Notes: generated from the letters alone by a model not told the origin. 64,000 nt of DNA from DAOUMF01 sp034408935 (GCA_034408935.1 DAOUMV010000025.1:1-64000), one strand, 5' to 3'. Positions 1 to 7,574 are shown, numbered from the stretch's first letter. Numbers and translations: made by a program.

Positions 1-1584
1 GATCTGGAGCGCGCGGTGGAGGGGCTTCAGAGAGCCGTTTCCGGTCATCCAAGGCCCAACGAATACAGGCTCGTGTCCAAGTCAGGCGAAGTCATCTGGG
101 CGCGCAGCTTCGGCCGACCGATCTTCGAGGGAGATCGCGTTGTCGGCATACGTGGGGTCCTGACAGACATCACCAAGCGGAAGCTGGCCGAGGAGGCGCT
201 GCAGGAGAGCGAGGAGCGCTATCGCCGGCTGGCGGAGAACGCTCCGGACATCATCTTCCGCCATCGATTTCTCCCTACCCCAGCCTACGAGTATGTCAGC
301 CCGGCAATCTCTGCCATGACGGGCTACTCGCCGGAGGAGTTCTACGCCGACCCGAATCTGGCGATGAAGATCGTCCACCCCGATGATCGGGAGAAGCTGA
401 AGGGGATGATCAAGGATCCGTCCACCGATCCCGGCACCCTGCGGTGGATTCGTAAGGACGGTGGTGTGATCTGGACGGAGCATCGCAATGTGCCCATCTA
501 TGACGAGGACGGAAAGCTGGTGGCGGTGGAAGGGATTGTCCGGGACACAACGGAGCGCGAGCGGGCCGAGGATGCCCTGCGGCAGAGCGAGGCCAGGCAC
601 AGGACATTGCTTGAGAACCTTCCACAGAGGATCTTCCTCAAGGATGGGAAGTCGCGTTACGTGTCCTGCAATGAGAACTTCGCTCGCGATCTACACATCG
701 AACCCGATGAGATTGTCGGCAAGACGGACTATGACTTCTTCCCCAAGAAGTTGGCTGAGAAATACAGAGCAGACGATAGGCGGATCATGGACTCAGGGGA
801 GACAGAAGATATCGAAGAGGAGTATGTCCAGGATGGCCGAAAGGTATTCGTGCAGACGGTCAAGACGCCGGTCAGAGATGAAAACGGCGATGCTGTTGGC
901 GTACTGGGCATCTTCTGGGATATCACCAAGCGCAAGCAGATGGAGGAGGCGCTGCTCCAGAGCGAAGACCGCTACCGGACCCTGGTCGAAGCTGCGCCCG
1001 ACGTCATCTTTACGCTGTCGAGGGACGGAACCATCACGTCGCTGAACTCCGCATTTGAGTCAGTGTTCGGCTGGTCTCGCGACGAGTGGCTCGGCAGGCA
1101 CTTCAGGTCCATCATCCACTCCGATGACCTGCCCGCAGCCATGAGGGACTTGCGGGTTGTCCTGCGAGGAAAGGCGCCGTCGACAGGTGAATACCGCATG
1201 GTGACCAAGGACGGTCAGTACCTCACGGTGGAGACGGTGCCCAGGCCTCTCATGGTGGACGGAAAGGTGGTCGGCACATTCGGAATAGCCCGCGACATCA
1301 CGGAGCGCAAGCGGATGGAGGAGGCGCAGCAGAGGGCCCGCGAGGACCTGGAAAACACCGTGGAGCGCCAGATGCAGCGGGGAACCGCCTACGGACTGAC
1401 TTTCCGTGAGCTGACAGTCCTCCACCTGATGGCGGACGGCAGGTCAGACAGGGAGATCGGCGCCGTGCTCGGTATCAGCACCCTGACGGCCCAGAAGCAC
1501 GTCGAGAACATCCGCGCCAAGATGGGGGCGTCTTCCCGGACAGAGGCCAGCGTACGGGCCGTAAGGGAAGGTCTCCTGGATTAG
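1..1584 (+). CDS. Multi-PAS sensor with LuxR-type HTH (5' end outside window)
   Basis: The reading frame is open from base 1, so the N-terminus lies outside the window. About 525 residues are visible. There are four PAS/PAC units: the end of one (about residues 1-55), then full ones near 68-182, 190-305 and 315-430. Each ends in the PAC signature DITKRK, DTTERE or DITERK and is followed by a short coiled linker. The last 66 residues are a LuxR/GerE helix-turn-helix (LTFRELTVLHLMADG, then DREIGAVLGIS and VENIRAKMGA). No kinase, GGDEF or EAL domain is present in the visible part, so this is probably a one-component regulator sensing a small ligand, redox or light through PAS. The target is unknown. 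An inverted repeat and a terminator hairpin follow it. Confidence 0.85.
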   Translation, partial: DLERAVEGLQRAVSGHPRPNEYRLVSKSGEVIWARSFGRPIFEGDRVVGIRGVLTDITKRKLAEEALQESEERYRRLAENAPDIIFRHRFLPTPAYEYVSPAISAMTGYSPEEFYADPNLAMKIVHPDDREKLKGMIKDPSTDPGTLRWIRKDGGVIWTEHRNVPIYDEDGKLVAVEGIVRDTTERERAEDALRQSEARHRTLLENLPQRIFLKDGKSRYVSCNENFARDLHIEPDEIVGKTDYDFFPKKLAEKYRADDRRIMDSGETEDIEEEYVQDGRKVFVQTVKTPVRDENGDAVGVLGIFWDITKRKQMEEALLQSEDRYRTLVEAAPDVIFTLSRDGTITSLNSAFESVFGWSRDEWLGRHFRSIIHSDDLPAAMRDLRVVLRGKAPSTGEYRMVTKDGQYLTVETVPRPLMVDGKVVGTFGIARDITERKRMEEAQQRAREDLENTVERQMQRGTAYGLTFRELTVLHLMADGRSDREIGAVLGISTLTAQKHVENIRAKMGASSRTEASVRAVREGLLD

Positions 1585-1662
1585 GGCTTGCCCTCCTCCA
1601 ACCTGGAGTACCCAATAATCCGTATTGACAGGCGGGTTTCCGTACAGGAGCATGACTAACAG

Positions 1663-1787
1663 GTTTGCCCACCGCTTAGGACCGCCGACGGAATCGCCGC
1701 AAGGGGGGCCGGCCGCGACCTGAGGTTTCTGCCATCCCTCAGTGGGCCAGGGGGTCTCCCGCCGACAGCCCTAAACGGTGGGCAAAC
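1663..1787. repeat. 125-bp element with 18-bp inverted ends
   Basis: In the 336-bp gap between the PAS regulator and the CoA-transferase, bases 1663-1680 are repeated in inverted orientation at 1770-1787 with one mismatch (core GTTTGCCCACCG). The 89 bases between them contain a further hairpin near 1730-1741 (CTGAGG/CCTCAG) and several G/C blocks. It could be a small non-autonomous mobile element or a structured RNA. I did not recognise a riboswitch class, and no target-site duplication is evident. The rest of the gap holds no convincing gene. Confidence 0.5.
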
Positions 1788-1870
1788 AGTCAAATCAGCC
1801 AGTATTACCGTACCCCCCTTTGGATGTCGGCGTCAAGCGGCCCGCGCTGGCGTCGGCGTCGACCCGTTGG

Positions 1871-1901
1871 GAGAGGCGAGCCGTAGACAGGCTCGCCTCT
1901 C
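1871..1901. terminator. Intrinsic terminator between convergent genes
   Basis: A perfect 12-bp stem (GAGAGGCGAGCC with its complement) has a 7-base loop and is followed on the plus strand by a T-rich tract. It lies between the PAS regulator (+) and the CoA-transferase (-), so it can end the former and possibly both. Confidence 0.8.
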
Positions 1902-1920
1902 TCTTTTCCTCACTGTTTCG

Positions 1921-3123
1921 CTACGGAATCGCCCCGCTCTCCTTCAGCGCCACGATTCTGTCCCAGTCGTACCCCAGCTCCAGTAGGACCTCCTCAGTGT
2001 GCTGCCCCAGCTCCGGTGCCGCCCCTTGCGGCGCCTGGGGCGTCCCCAGAAAATCGGCTGGGGACGCGACCATCTTCGTCGGGCCTTCCGGCCCCTCCAC
2101 CTCCACCAGCACCCCAGCGCGCTGGGCTACCGGGTCGTGCACCACGTCGAACACGTTGAACACCGGTGCCCACCACACATTGTGCTCGTCGAACCTGTTT
2201 CCCCACTCCTCGAGGCTGCGGCTGGCGAACGCCTCGTCCAGCTCCTTCACCATCTCCAGGGTGTTCGCCCGGCGCTTGACGATGTCGGCGAAGCGCTCAT
2301 CCTCGAGCAACTCCTCGCGGTCGATGGCCCGGCACAGGTCTGGCCAGTGCCGGTCCGCTTGCAGGAGCAGGAGCCAGAACCAGAGGCCGTCCTTCGACTT
2401 GTAGCAGGTTAGGAGGGGGTTTATGGCGTGGCTGCGGTCGTAGGGCGGAACGGGGGTGTTCAGGCGCAGGGCCAGGCTCAGGTCCCAGCCCATCATGTAC
2501 GCCCCCATGCGTAGTAGGGAAAGGTGCACCTTCTGGCCGCGGCCGGTGCGTTCCCTGGCCAGCAGAGCCGCGCATACCGCCCCCGCCGCTCCGTTGCCTG
2601 CCATGTGGTCGCCCATGCCGCCGCGCTGCTGGGGGATCTCGTGTCCGGCCGGCGTCAGCCCTGCCGCCACTCCCGCCCGAGCCCAGAAGGCGCCGACGTC
2701 GTACGCGGCCCGGTCGCGGTCCGGCCCCTCCAGGCTGTAGCCAGTGATGTGGCAGTACACCAGGCGCGGGTTCGCCTCACGCAGCTCCTCGTAGCTGAGC
2801 CCGTACTGGTCCAGCACCCGCGGTCGCATATTGGTGATGAGGACGTCCGCGTCCTCTATCAGCTTACGAGCGATGGCCCGTGCCTCCTCGTTTTCTAGGT
2901 TGACGGCGACGCTGCGCTTGCCCCGGTTGTCCAGCTCAAACGGGGGGTTCATTGCCAGTGTTGCGCCCACCATGGAGGCCATCCAGCCCCGGAAGGGGTC
3001 GCCCTGGGGCGGCTCGATCTTGATCACCTCCGCGCCCCAGTCGCACAGGATCGCCGACGCCGAGGGGCCGGCTACCCACAGTCCCAACTCCACGACCTTG
3101 ATCCCTTCCAGCGGACCTGGCAT
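1921..3123 (-). CDS. CaiB/BaiF family III CoA-transferase
   Basis: The protein has 400 residues from the ATG at 3123 (MPGPLEGIKVVEL, the usual family N-terminus). The frame continues upstream, but those residues are not family-like. Recognisable features are the N-terminal GPSASAILCDWGAEVIKIEPP block, the FELDNRGKRSVAVNL block, NMRPRVLDQYGLSYEEL, and AYDVGAFWARAG, which contains the Asp expected to form the acyl anhydride. Family III enzymes move CoA between carboxylic acids (formyl-CoA/oxalate, carnitine, bile acids, aromatic acids). The substrate here cannot be told. The gene stands alone and converges on the PAS regulator; a decayed tRNA-like sequence lies 30-85 bases upstream of its start. 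Confidence 0.88.
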   Translation of the reverse strand: MPGPLEGIKVVELGLWVAGPSASAILCDWGAEVIKIEPPQGDPFRGWMASMVGATLAMNPPFELDNRGKRSVAVNLENEEARAIARKLIEDADVLITNMRPRVLDQYGLSYEELREANPRLVYCHITGYSLEGPDRDRAAYDVGAFWARAGVAAGLTPAGHEIPQQRGGMGDHMAGNGAAGAVCAALLARERTGRGQKVHLSLLRMGAYMMGWDLSLALRLNTPVPPYDRSHAINPLLTCYKSKDGLWFWLLLLQADRHWPDLCRAIDREELLEDERFADIVKRRANTLEMVKELDEAFASRSLEEWGNRFDEHNVWWAPVFNVFDVVHDPVAQRAGVLVEVEGPEGPTKMVASPADFLGTPQAPQGAAPELGQHTEEVLLELGYDWDRIVALKESGAIP

Positions 3124-3153
3124 CTCAAACCTCGCTTCCAGAACGGGACACAG

Positions 3154-3208
3154 TGGTGCCGGGGCGCTTCGAACCGCCGACACCGTGGTCTTCAGTTTCG
3201 CCCGGCAC
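3154..3208 (-). pseudogene. Degenerate tRNA-Phe-like sequence lacking the D arm
   Basis: Read on the minus strand, this stretch matches the intact tRNA-Phe at 7451-7525 across the CCA end, the acceptor 3' strand (GCCGGGG in plus orientation), the TTCGAAC of the T loop, the block GCCGACACCG, and an anticodon loop still reading GAA. About 19 nt covering the D arm and the variable part of the 5' half are missing. The T-arm and anticodon stems are mispaired. It therefore looks like a decayed duplicate, not a working tRNA. It is in the same orientation as the intact gene, 4.3 kb away. Confidence 0.6.
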
Positions 3209-3393
3209 CGGACGCTGGCGTCCATTTTCGTATCTCAGGAGGCCGTCTTCAAGCCCTTGTCGGCAAGCGCCGGCTAGTGGGGGGACGGATCGCCGGCGGG
3301 CCAAGCGGGTGCCCATGGGGCCGACCACCTGGTGCTTTGACCGGCGCTGCCCTCAGGGCTATGCTTGCCGATGACGCAGAGGAGGTGCGACTG

Positions 3394-4518
3394 ATGCTCA
3401 CCCGATTCGACGACTATCCCATCCATCAGACGCCGGAGCCCGTGGCGCACGCGGCCTCCAGCGACCGGAACGTCTACGACCGCTACTGGTTCAACGGATA
3501 CGCCGACGACGGTGAGTTCTACTTCGCGGTGGGCATGGGGCTCTACCCCAACCGCGGCATCCTGGATTGCGGCTTCAGCATCGTCCGCGACGGGGAGCAG
3601 CACGCCTTCCACGGCTCGCGCCGGGCACCTGACGAACCCAGCGAGAGCGTCGTTGGCCCGTTCCGAATTGACGTCATCGAGCCCATGCGCAGGGCCCGCG
3701 TCAGGCTCGAACCGAACGAGACCGGCATCGAGTGCGATCTTGCCTTCACTGCGCGCACCGCCTGCGTCGAAGAAGGCCGACAGACGCTGCGCCAGGGTAC
3801 CCGCGTAGTCTACGACGTCACGCGCTTTGCCCAGTTCGGCCGTTGGGAAGGCGAGATCCGCTATGCCGGAAGCACTCTCGCGGTCGATCCGTCGCGGGTG
3901 TACGGAACCAAGGACCGCTCGTGGGGGATCCGCCCCGTCGGCGAGCCCGAGACCGGAGGTGCCCCGCTGAGGAGGCTGCCTCAGTTCTTCTTCCTCTGGG
4001 CCCCAATTCACTGGCAGGATCGCTGTACGCACTTCAGCGTCTTCGAGGACGAGCGCGGCCACGCCTGGCACCAAGACGGGGCTATCGTGCCGGTCTACGA
4101 ATCGCCCGAGGAGATCCCGGGAGGCGACGACTCAGGGATCGAGACCATGACGTCGGTGTCGCATCGAATCGCCTACGAGACGGGTACCCGGAGGGCCCGA
4201 TCCGCCGAGGTCGCACTCATCGACCCCTCAGGGGTGCGCCACGTGATCGAGCTTGAGCCCCTCCTCTGCTTCCAGATGAAGGGCATCGGCTACATGCACC
4301 CCGAGTGGGGACATGGGCGCTGGAAAGGGGAGCTCGCTGTCGCCGGGGAGTCCTGGAAGACGGACGAGCTCAACCCTCTGGCCCTCGAGAACGTTCACAT
4401 CCAGCAGGTCGTCCGCGCTCGCAGCGGTGATCGAGAGGGCGTCGGTGCCCTTGAGCAGCTCTGCCTCGGGCCCCATGCTACATCGGGCTTCAAGGAGTTC
4501 TTGGACGGTGCGGACTGA
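3394..4518 (+). CDS. Hypothetical protein, possibly CrtC/AttH lipocalin-like
   Basis: The protein has 374 residues. The ATG at 3394 is chosen because GAGGAGGTG precedes it at good spacing; the frame is open further upstream, but without a ribosome site. There is no signal peptide or membrane segment. It contains the motif GTKDRSWGIRPVG near residue 180 and a later HFSVFEDERGHAWHQDG block. Many Trp, Tyr and His residues lie in beta-rich sequence, which resembles the two-barrel lipocalin-like proteins related to CrtC/AttH that carry an SWG(V/I)R motif. The role is unknown. It lies 45 bp before an alpha/beta hydrolase on the same strand, so the two may form an operon acting on a hydrophobic substrate (inference). 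Confidence 0.7.
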   Translation: MLTRFDDYPIHQTPEPVAHAASSDRNVYDRYWFNGYADDGEFYFAVGMGLYPNRGILDCGFSIVRDGEQHAFHGSRRAPDEPSESVVGPFRIDVIEPMRRARVRLEPNETGIECDLAFTARTACVEEGRQTLRQGTRVVYDVTRFAQFGRWEGEIRYAGSTLAVDPSRVYGTKDRSWGIRPVGEPETGGAPLRRLPQFFFLWAPIHWQDRCTHFSVFEDERGHAWHQDGAIVPVYESPEEIPGGDDSGIETMTSVSHRIAYETGTRRARSAEVALIDPSGVRHVIELEPLLCFQMKGIGYMHPEWGHGRWKGELAVAGESWKTDELNPLALENVHIQQVVRARSGDREGVGALEQLCLGPHATSGFKEFLDGAD

Positions 4519-4563
4519 CCCGCGATGCGGGTAATCCCCCATGAACCACGCTAGGAGGACACG

Positions 4564-5442
4564 ATGAAGAGAGAAGATGTCGCCTTCTATTCAGAGGGAT
4601 GCCGGCTATCGGGGCACCTGTATCATCCCGATGGCCGCAAAGAAGGGGAGCGAAGTCCGGTGGTCGTACTCGCTCACGGCTTCACCGGGGTGAAGGAGCT
4701 GATTCTCCCCCAGTACGCCGAGCGATTCGCTGCTCAGGGGTGGGTAGCTCTGACCTTCGACTACCGCGGCTTCGGCACCAGCGAGGGGCAGCGGGGCAGG
4801 CTGCTCGCCCTGGAGCAGGTTGAGGACATCCGCAACGCCGTGACGTATGCGCGGACACGGTCGGAGGTGGATCCCGGCCGTGTCGGCCTCTGGGGGACCT
4901 CCTACGGCTGCGGGCTGGTGGTCTACGCCGCGGCCTTGGACGAGCGGGTGAAGGCGGTGGTGGCGCAGATCGGCATCGCCGACGGCATGACCTCCGCCAC
5001 CCGGGCCCTGAACGCTCAGCAGGTAGAAGCGCTGAGGATGGGAATCGAACAGGACCGCAGGCAGCGGGTGCTGACCGGGCGGGGGATGTACGTGGACCCG
5101 TTCGCCATCATCCCCGACCCGGAGATGGTTGCGTTCTTCGAGCGCCATTTCGCTGCCATGCCTCACCTCAAGACCCAGATCCTCTTGCAGTACGTGGAGG
5201 CGCACCTCGAGTTCAGCCCCATATCGGTCGTGGACCGCATCGCGCCGCGGGCCCTGCTAATCATCGCTGCTGAGCACGACGCCATCTGCCCGGCGGACGA
5301 ACTGAAGCGCATGTACGAGCGCGCCGGCGAGCCGAAGAAGTTCGCGCTCGTCGAGGGCGTCACGCACTTCCAGTGCTACGAGGGAGAGGGCATGGAGCGC
5401 ACCTGCGGCGAGGCTGTGGAGTGGTACAAGGCCCACCTGTGA
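4564..5442 (+). CDS. Alpha/beta hydrolase
   Basis: The protein has 292 residues; the start is set by TAGGAGGACACG just upstream. It has a standard hydrolase fold pattern: VVLAHGFTGVKE (oxyanion region), FDYRGFGTSEG, the nucleophile elbow GTSYGCG near residue 114, the acid in AAEHDAICPADE and the catalytic His in VEGVTHFQCYEG near the end. It resembles dienelactone-hydrolase or acyl-esterase-like cytoplasmic enzymes, with no signal peptide. The substrate is unknown. It is probably co-transcribed with the lipocalin-like gene upstream. Confidence 0.88.
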   Translation: MKREDVAFYSEGCRLSGHLYHPDGRKEGERSPVVVLAHGFTGVKELILPQYAERFAAQGWVALTFDYRGFGTSEGQRGRLLALEQVEDIRNAVTYARTRSEVDPGRVGLWGTSYGCGLVVYAAALDERVKAVVAQIGIADGMTSATRALNAQQVEALRMGIEQDRRQRVLTGRGMYVDPFAIIPDPEMVAFFERHFAAMPHLKTQILLQYVEAHLEFSPISVVDRIAPRALLIIAAEHDAICPADELKRMYERAGEPKKFALVEGVTHFQCYEGEGMERTCGEAVEWYKAHL

Positions 5443-5536
5443 GGCTCAGGAGAGCGAGCCGGCGGGAGTACCTTAGCGGCTTGCCAGCAGACGCTGTCGC
5501 CGGCCTCGCTCGTCTCGTCACAATACCGACGCTTAC

Positions 5537-6175
5537 CTACAGCTTGTCGATGATCGCGCGCCGCTTCTCCTGGTACTCCTCTTCCGAGATCACCCCCCTC
5601 TGCCGGAGGTCACCCAGGCGGGCCAGCGCCTGCTCGGGCGTCTCGCTGGGCGGCGAGGAGAAGCTGATGGGCGGCGCGAATGCGGGCGGCGGCGTAACGC
5701 CGACTCGCAGCTCAGCGAGGCCGCCGGTTTCAACGATCTTCTCGGAGCCTCTGCCCCTGACAACGACGGTGTTTACGAGCTTATCGTGGAGCGTCTGAGC
5801 GTCGCGATCCCAGAGTATCCAGAGGTAGTCCAGGTAGAAGGGGAGGAGGCCGGCGAGAATGCCGGCGAGCCCCCGAACGAACATGCCCCCGGTGCGCACG
5901 GCGTCGCCGTTGGTACGGATGACACGGATGCCGGCGACGGCCTTGCCCGGGTTCTGGCCGCGCGGGGCGACGATGAACCACCAGATGAGCCAGCCGATGA
6001 AGAGTGTGAACATGACGATGAGGCCGTTGACGAGCCAGGCAAGTAGGCGCTCGCCGCGGCCGGCCATGACGACGGTGCCTTCGGGGTCGAGGACGAAGAT
6101 GCCGTCGTACTTGCAGAACAGGCCTTCACCGAGCGGTCGCTGGCAGCGGACGCAGACGTGAGCGGTCGCGGACAT
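5537..6175 (-). CDS. RDD-family membrane protein with C-terminal SHOCT-like helix
   Basis: The protein has 212 residues from the ATG at 6175, which has AAGGAGGGG upstream. The N-terminus carries a Cys cluster (CVRCQRPLGEGLFC), probably a small zinc-binding module. Two or more membrane segments follow (LLAWLVNGLIVMFTLFIGWL and a later GLAGILAGLLPFYLDYLWIL), with RDD-type motifs (GQNPGKAVAGIRV; LHDKLVNTVVV). The C-terminal 30 residues (ALARLGDLRQRGVISEEEYQ) are a SHOCT-like short helical domain that often ends such proteins. RDD proteins are membrane proteins of poorly defined, possibly transport-related function. It converges with the hydrolase gene. Confidence 0.82.
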   Translation of the reverse strand: MSATAHVCVRCQRPLGEGLFCKYDGIFVLDPEGTVVMAGRGERLLAWLVNGLIVMFTLFIGWLIWWFIVAPRGQNPGKAVAGIRVIRTNGDAVRTGGMFVRGLAGILAGLLPFYLDYLWILWDRDAQTLHDKLVNTVVVRGRGSEKIVETGGLAELRVGVTPPPAFAPPISFSSPPSETPEQALARLGDLRQRGVISEEEYQEKRRAIIDKL

Positions 6176-6308
6176 GATTCCCCTCCTTGATGCGGATGGC
6201 GGGATTATATCGCCGCGCTGGTAGGGCTGCAACCCAGCAGCCGGTCCAGCCGAGCGGCCGTCTCAGCCTAAGGGCCCGGCGGCAGGTGCAAGCCGATTGC
6301 CACACCCC

Positions 6309-6746
6309 CTATGAGGGCTCCTCGAGCAACTCCAGTGCCAGCCGGTAGGCTGTGCCAGCCAACGGCAGGCAGACGGTCAGGGGCACGTCCGAGCTCCAGA
6401 ACTGCTTGCGGCCCTCCTCTGTGCTCAGGTCCATGCCCGTCAGCTCATGGCAGCAGATGTGCTCCATCTCGGCCTCGAAGCGGCGACGGAACTCCTGTGC
6501 CAGATTCCATGTGCCAAACCGGTCTTCCGAGGGCGCGTCCCGTCCGTGCTTGAGACCGATGGCCATCACCGCACCGACGACGGCGCCGCAAACAGCCCCC
6601 GTGCCGCCGACACCGCCGCCGAAGCCGCTGGCGATGCGAGGAACGGCCTCGTTCTCTATCCCTAGCTCCTGGCACACGGCCAGCAACACTGCCTCTGATC
6701 AGTCGAAGCCGCGCGCCAGCAATTGCTGAGCGGGATTTGGCTGCAT
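6309..6746 (-). CDS. C_GCAxxG_C_C redox protein with in-frame UGA (candidate selenoprotein)
   Basis: From the ATG at 6746, preceded by AAAGGTGGGGAG, fifteen codons lead to a UGA at 6699-6701. The same frame then runs to the stop at 6309. Read through, the protein has 145 residues, close to the family's usual 140. The UGA falls in GFD-UGA-SEAVLLAV, where the family has its first invariant Cys (GYNCAQAVL-like). The remaining conserved Cys are present: VCGAVVG (CGAxxG), ICCHELTG and VCLPLAG. A perfect 5-bp hairpin lies directly downstream (next entry). The alternatives are selenocysteine insertion, which I favour, or a nonsense mutation of an ancestral Cys codon. A shorter protein starting at the GTG at 6689 would lack the first redox residue. 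Related domains occur in split-Soret cytochromes. The partner is unknown. Confidence 0.72.
6665..6687 (-). promoter_or_regulatory. Candidate bacterial SECIS hairpin
   Basis: In the mRNA, the stem CUGGC/GCCAG (6679-6683 with 6669-6673) closes the 5-base loop CGUGU. Three more pairs extend it beyond one G-G mismatch. The loop begins 21 nt after the UGA and has G as its second base. This fits the published bacterial SECIS rule (small hairpin, G among the first loop bases, about 16-37 nt after UGA). Confidence 0.6.
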
Positions 6747-6782
6747 AGCTCCCCACCTTTCTCTTCTTTGGCGTCCCGGACT

Positions 6783-6800
6783 GACCGTCAGCCGACGGTC
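6783..6800. terminator. Short hairpin between two minus-strand genes
   Basis: A 7-bp stem GACCGTC/GACGGTC with a 4-base loop lies downstream of the lipoprotein gene and upstream of the redox gene. It has no T tract, so it is only a possible terminator or attenuator. Confidence 0.3.
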
Positions 6801-6907
6801 TGACGCCCCAGCCAGTGCCTCCTCGCGTACCAGCCGCGGGCCGCGGGAGCCCGGAGCTGGAACACCGTAAGGGGTGAGGCGTTTATTGGCCTAGTATCCG
6901 TGGACGT

Positions 6908-7384
6908 TCATTGCGCTACCTCGTAGTAGGTGACGGACAGCGGGTCCTGGACACTGCAGTCCAGGACGACAGGTTCGTTATCCACCAGGAGGATCGCGCA
7001 CGCTGCGTTCTCGGCTGGCAGCGGGTCCGGTTCGTAGATGCCGTCCTCGCCGCAGTCCACCCGACCGGCGGCCAGGGCCAGGGAGCACCATCGCCGCACG
7101 AGCTGTGTTTCGGCGTATCTCTCCGAGAACTCGCTTTCGTCCAGCGGTTTGACGCGGGTGACGGTGGGCGTGGGTGTTGGTGTCGGCGTGGGTGATGGTG
7201 TCGGCGTGGGTGATGGCGTCGGCGTAGGTGATGGTGTCGGCGTGGGCGTAGGTGATGGTGTCGGCGTGGGCGATGGTGTTGGCGTGACCGGGGTCGGTGA
7301 GGTGGCTGGGCCGCCGTCACCTTCGCAGGCCGAGGCGGCGAGGGCGAGGAGCACTAAGACAAGGACGATGCCTAGCCTTAACAT
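6908..7384 (-). CDS. Putative lipoprotein with Thr-Pro stalk
   Basis: The protein has 158 residues. The N-terminus is a lipoprotein signal: MLRLGIVLVLVLLALAASAC, with Cys20 as lipidation site. A stalk of about 45 residues made of Thr-Pro/Ser-Pro pairs follows, then a globular C-terminal part of about 80 residues with four Cys (RRWCSLALAAGRVDCGEDG, ENAACAILL, VLDCSVQD), suggesting disulphides outside the cell. No known domain is recognised. No ribosome site is seen; a TAGACT box about 12 bases before the ATG may indicate a leaderless start. The stalk DNA is a short-period tandem repeat and is likely to vary in length between strains. Confidence 0.75.
   Translation of the reverse strand: MLRLGIVLVLVLLALAASACEGDGGPATSPTPVTPTPSPTPTPSPTPTPTPSPTPTPSPTPTPSPTPTPTPTPTVTRVKPLDESEFSERYAETQLVRRWCSLALAAGRVDCGEDGIYEPDPLPAENAACAILLVDNEPVVLDCSVQDPLSVTYYEVAQ
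7159..7290. repeat. Tandem repeat encoding the Thr-Pro stalk
   Basis: Imperfect copies of an 18-base unit built from GTCGGCGTGGGTGAT-like blocks encode the (TP)n/(SP)n linker of the lipoprotein. The copies are contiguous and in frame, with no spacers. Confidence 0.85.
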
Positions 7385-7436
7385 GTGACCGCGTTCAGTC
7401 TAACTGCAGGCAAACGGTGTGTCTAGAGCGCCGATT

Positions 7437-7547
7437 TCGTATCTAGAAACTGGTGCCGGGGGGCAGATTCGAACTGCCGACACCGCGATTTTCAGTCGCG
7501 TGCTCTACCCCTGAGCTACCCCGGCACCAAGCGCATTCTAGATACGA
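7437..7547. repeat. 12-bp inverted repeat enclosing tRNA-Phe
   Basis: TCGTATCTAGAA at 7437-7448 is exactly complementary to TTCTAGATACGA at 7536-7547, bracketing the tRNA gene. If both arms were transcribed they would pair the leader with the trailer, but the upstream arm overlaps the predicted -10 box. Confidence 0.75.
7451..7525 (-). tRNA. tRNA-Phe (anticodon GAA)
   Basis: This is a complete cloverleaf of 75 nt including an encoded CCA. The acceptor stem is GCCGGGG with CCCCGGC, the D arm is GCTC/GAGC, the anticodon stem is CGCGA/TCGCG with loop CTGAAAA (anticodon GAA), and the T arm is GGCAG/CTGCC with TTCGAAT. The mature 5' end is at 7525. Confidence 0.97.
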
Positions 7548-7564
7548 CCCTCAGGCAGCGTCAA
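7535..7564 (-). promoter_or_regulatory. tRNA-Phe promoter
   Basis: On the minus strand, TTGACG (7559-7564) and TAGAAT (7535-7540) are separated by 18 bases. The expected transcription start is only one to three bases before the mature tRNA end, so the transcript would have almost no 5' leader. Confidence 0.7.
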
Positions 7565-7574
7565 GGCAACCGGA

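Noticed and set aside
1663..1787. Cobalamin or other known riboswitch in the inverted-repeat element
   Set aside because: Only short fragments resemble class motifs, the order and spacing are wrong, and no suitable downstream gene exists on either strand.
7159..7290. Regular repeats that could suggest a CRISPR array
   Set aside because: The units are contiguous, in frame, short and without unique spacers. They encode the Thr-Pro stalk of a lipoprotein. No cas genes are present.
3210..7450. Possible integrative element between the tRNA-Phe relic and the intact tRNA-Phe
   Set aside because: No integrase, recombinase or transfer gene lies between them, and the relic keeps both acceptor strands but lacks the D arm, unlike a normal att duplication of the tRNA 3' end.
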